A stretch of DNA of 64,000 nt from Chamaecrista fasciculata (taxonomy: Eukaryota; Streptophyta; Magnoliopsida; Fabales; Fabaceae): the NCBI GenBank assembly GCA_003254925.1, contig QANZ01017430.1:130979-194978 (forward strand). The letters run 5' to 3'. Under the pieces are notes generated by a model that was not told the DNA's origin, did no database searches, and was given only the letters and a program-made list of their open reading frames with translations. This document shows positions 60,522 to 64,000 of the stretch, piece after piece. Position 1 is the stretch's first letter. Each line of letters opens with the position of its first letter. The translations under genes were made by a program, and so were the position numbers.

Positions 60522-63273
60522 TTATGATGGCAAAGCACGCCACCTGTCAGCAAGACGCATGACGTGATCGCGTGAGGCTGCAGAAAGCCGTTGAAGAATC
60601 ACATTCTTGACATGAGCTGCAGCTCCTTCACCAGCTCGAGTGGCGAGTTCCAAGTACACCACAGCTTTCATCATGTCTCCCTCCTGTATAGTATAGATGC
60701 AACATCTCCATTAGAAAAACAGACATAATTCAATATGAAAGAAGCAACAAATACCAAATGTCTAGGGAAAATCTTAACACCCATAAGTCGTAAATCATCA
60801 CTACCATATGTCTAGGGATAATCTTAGCCATTGCTAATCCCTCCACCATTTTAGTTCTAATTAATACATACATATACCATATAATCGAAGCAAGTGATCC
60901 TGAGACGCCCACTAAAAGCATAAATGACAACTGTTAGTAGATTAGTCTACAAAAAATAACCACATTTTTGTTGATCTAGACATTTAGTTGACAAAAATTA
61001 AAAGACAATATCTATGCAACATAATCTTGTTTGTGATAGAACCTACAAATACAATAGAAGAGAAAGCTACGTAGTGTGCGTATAAGTTATGTTCTGTCAG
61101 TAGGTGTGCATTCTCTCTGTCATAAGACACTAGCAAGTAGTAGTAACCTATCTCAACAAAGGTCTGGAACTAAAAAGTCCATTTAATCAAGTAATCTGGA
61201 GCGGAAGCCGGAAACAAAGTAATTACTGTGATGAATAAGATTTTTACTTAAGAATCAAGGAACAAAAGGAGGATGGTAAAATCCTTTATTTGAATCTGAA
61301 GTCTGCTTTTCATATAAGAAAGAAAATATCACAGGGACAGCTTTTATGTTGCATTTATTTTTCCGAGAATCTGCCAAGTAAGAAAGAACATATGAGCACT
61401 TACAGAAAAGAGAGCAAGTCCATGCTCAAATTGAGCTTTAGTGTGACCATGATCGGCAGCCCGTTTCATCCATTTTCTAGCTAACTTATGACTATGCATC
61501 AGACCTTCCCCGAAGGAGTAGCATAAAGAGATATTGTACATGGCACGTACAAAACCACCTTCTGCAGCTTTCAGATACCATTTAGCCTGCTCCAGGGAAA
61601 CTTGTCTTAAGCAAAGATCAGAGCACATCACAATAGTCAAGGAACTAAAATTTCCCACTATTATCAGATTTTCGGACAATAAAGAGCCAATACTTAAATA
61701 GAGATTCACTACTGCCATCACATAAGTCAACTCCAGAGTCAATATAAAGAATGAAAATTATATATGCAACCTTAATGAATTATAATTAAGGCTTTACCCC
61801 TTTCTAGCAGGGAAAAAGCAAAGGTTCAATCATAAATAAGCAATTAAGAAGATAGGATAGAACACTTACAGCATCTTTCATATTACTATTGATATTGTGA
61901 CCTCGATGCAGACAAAGTGCAAGCTGGTATTGGGCACGGACATTACCACCAAAAGAAGCTTTATATAACCACTTTAATGCTTCCTTACCATTTGGAGGAT
62001 CAGCTGCAGAATAAAAGTGTACCTCTATGATGCATTATCTATCACCAAAAAACTTTGTAATCAAGTTAATCATATGCGGCTATAGAAAAAAAAAAACTAG
62101 CTTCATAAATTATGGTAAAAATATACCATTTTGGCATTTTCCACTTGATTTTGTTGATTGGTTTTTTGCTAGAAAGGACAGACATTCACCATATCAGACA
62201 CGGATGACATGATACGAGATGTGCTTGACACATGTCTACGAGTGTTAGGATTAAAAATAATGTTTTCACAGCTTTGACACAACAAAAAATTAGAAAACAT
62301 TGACACATATGTCATGAAAAGATATTATAACTTTAAAAGTTTTCATCAAAATTTATGAATCTATGTCTCTATTTCTTATCTATTGTTGGAATTACAATAT
62401 ATATATATATATGCTGTGTCATTTCAAGAATTTGATGTGTCGGATGTGGAATCACGTATACATGTCAGTGTCTGGTTCATAGATTTTCTGTTACCCCTTA
62501 GTTGAACTTCAATAATGAACATGGAAAATGACAGACAGACGCAATAGTATATGTAAATTCAAGAGCACAGATAGTGTTAACACTTACAATATATTTCTCA
62601 AAAAAGCTAATAGTAAAGCCAAAATTGCATGTCATTCGGATCACACATTTAGCAAATAAGAGCGGAAATTAGACAGTGAAAGAAAAGCTGTTGCGAAAAT
62701 TGAAATTCTGAAAAGGTTCATACTGAAACCACCTTGCAAATAGGAAATCCCCAAATTGCACTGCCCAGCAGGGTCCCCAAGTTCTGCAGCTTTGCGATAC
62801 AACGAAATCGCCTTCGATTTCTGGCCCCTTTCCCAGTAAATTAACCCCGCATCAACCATAGCCAGAGTGGAGCCACGAGCAACAGCTTTCATAAAAGAAT
62901 CGAGAGCCTTCTCTAGATTGGGACGAACACCTCCATGGCCATGCTTGAATCGCTTTCCCCACTTCAATAGCAGCATCGCCTCCCTCAATGGTCGAAGCGC
63001 CTCCGACCAAGACCTACACACCAACGACGCCGCTTGAAGGTTGGGTAGGTTGAAGGAGGCTCCGATTTTGACCAGAATGTCGTACGGGAGGGCGGAGAAA
63101 TCAGCAGCTTCCGATGGCTCCGAGCCGAATCGAATGCGGCGAACCGAACAACTCGATGATTTATTGACGGTACTGCATTCAGAGAAAGAGAGCTTTGAAG
63201 CGTTTGTTTTGGGTATGAGAAGTGAAGAGAGCCGAGAAAACCCCGACCGACAAGGCTGTGTTCTCTGCTTCAT
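60522..63273 (-). CDS. F-box protein with Sel1-like repeats
   Basis: Four exons encoding 339 aa: 63273-62733, 62003-61870, 61586-61404, 60683-60522; all GT-AG and all phases close. The N-terminal 55 residues are Ser/Arg-rich. The F-box spans about 60-100 (FSALPYDILVKIGASFNLPN, then LVCRSW), which would bind SKP1 in an SCF ubiquitin ligase. About 105-300 holds Sel1/TPR-like repeats with the GxxxAMxxxGxxY and KWxxKAAExG patterns (for example AKWYLKAAEGGFVRAMYNIS and RKWMKRAADHGHTKAQFEHG), a likely substrate-binding solenoid. The start MKQRTQPCRSG matches the Arabidopsis At1g70590 type as I remember it. Exon 3 starts at GCT (61586); an open frame continues upstream into intron 2 but does not fit the family. 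Substrates are unknown. Confidence 0.92.
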
Positions 63274-63410
63274 CTTCGTTGTTGTTGTTGCTGAGAGTGG
63301 TGGTGTTAGGTAGCTGAAGAAGAAACCAGAAAATGATGCCTAAAAAAACAGGTTGACATGAACTTGACGTGATGCCTACCTTTTTTAAGAGTCCATTTGG
63401 ATAGATTGTT

Positions 63411-63950
63411 GGCAAAATATAATCTTTGGGGTTGTTTTTAGTTATGATTTTAACGTTTTATTTGTGTCAGTTGTGAGTTCTCAATGTGAAACGTTAGTTT
63501 CATTTATGTTCCCAATTTTAACTCAATGTTGATATGTCAATTTTTTTTACTTGTGTGTCAATTTTTTGTTCTGAATTGAATATGTGGCAATATGATTGGA
63601 TAAATAAAACATCCCTGATTTGTTTTTTACCCACCATGGCATTTCCTACATGGTATAAGACTTGCGAAGATGAAGATGTAAAAAAATTTTAGGGTAGTAA
63701 TTTTTTGGTTTAGAGAATGTAAATCCACGAAGGAAATGCCATGGTGGATAAAAAATAAATCAGGGATGTTTTATTTCTCCAGTCATCTTGCCACATATTC
63801 AATTCATAACAAAAAATTGACAAACAAGTAAAATTGGGGGCATAATTGAAACTAACGTTTCACATTGGAGGCACAACTGACACAAATGAAACGTTAGGGG
63901 CATAACTGAAGATCACCGCAAACGTTAGGGGCACAAAAGAGTCTTTTGCC
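63411..63950. mobile_element. Fold-back MULE-type element, family with 37235-37789, copy 2
   Basis: 540 bp with the same arm motifs as copy 1 (AACGTTTGCGGTGATCTTCA inverted, CACCATGGCATTTCCTACAT) and ends GGCAAAATATAATCTTTGG and, inverted, GGCAAAAGACTCTTTTGTG. The flanking 9-mers TAGATTGTT and AAGATTTTT match at 7 of 9. It begins about 140 bp upstream of the F-box start codon, so it may form part of that gene's promoter. Confidence 0.75.
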
Positions 63951-64000
63951 AAGATTTTTTTAGTTAAAAAGAACTTTTTTTAATTAAAAAAAAATCTTTT

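Noticed and set aside
61587-61742. Open frame extending upstream of F-box exon 3
   Set aside because: This is intron 2 read through. A CAG acceptor at 61587-61589 joins in frame to the family sequence KDA-AKWYLKAAEGG.

Overview
This is nuclear DNA from a eudicot plant. The genes are intron-rich with GT-AG junctions, the spacers are very AT-rich, the protein families are plant-type (chloroplast ABCB half-transporter, DETOXIFICATION-type MATE carriers, plant copper amine oxidase, ARO-type armadillo protein), and non-autonomous DNA transposons are abundant. A single N at 26599 marks a draft-assembly ambiguity. I could not resolve the species.

Layout. 1-5264: an intact, apparently very young Copia retrotransposon (identical 235-bp LTRs, one 1453-codon polyprotein) sits inside an older Stowaway-like MITE. 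7921-14185 (-): 18-exon ABCB26/TAP1-like plastid half ABC transporter. 15542-15982 (+): single-exon ribosomal protein uL15 (RPL27A), divergent from ABCB26, with telo-boxes and site II elements upstream. 19442-24969 (-) and 28774-36674 (-): two tandem seven-exon MATE genes that are clear duplicates. 48973-54575 (+): 12-exon peroxisomal copper amine oxidase. 57579-59276 (+): broken ARO-type armadillo-repeat gene. 60522-63273 (-): four-exon F-box protein with Sel1-like repeats.

The F-box, RPL27A and ABCB26 genes have their closest remembered Arabidopsis relatives side by side on chromosome 1 (At1g70590, At1g70600, At1g70610). The window therefore looks like an ancestral gene block opened up by the MATE pair, the amine oxidase, the ARO pseudogene and many transposons.

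The most striking structure is in the spacers and large introns. By hand I found eleven small fold-back elements with Mutator-like ends. Seven have perfect 9-bp target duplications, two more match at 8 of 9 positions, and two have eroded ones (6 and 7 of 9). One of them, 27321-28495, is a Pack-MULE whose GC-richer interior carries a 151-codon open frame. Three hAT-type elements (two with perfect 8-bp duplications), a solo LTR with a nested hAT MITE, a LINE remnant, and a perfect 62-bp inverted repeat inside a MATE intron complete the picture. Comparing the two MATE copies shows which insertions followed the duplication, and it reveals a nearly identical 5' segment that suggests gene conversion. 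Exon boundaries were read by eye from splice signals, reading phase and remembered family sequences. All coding genes close in frame except the ARO copy.
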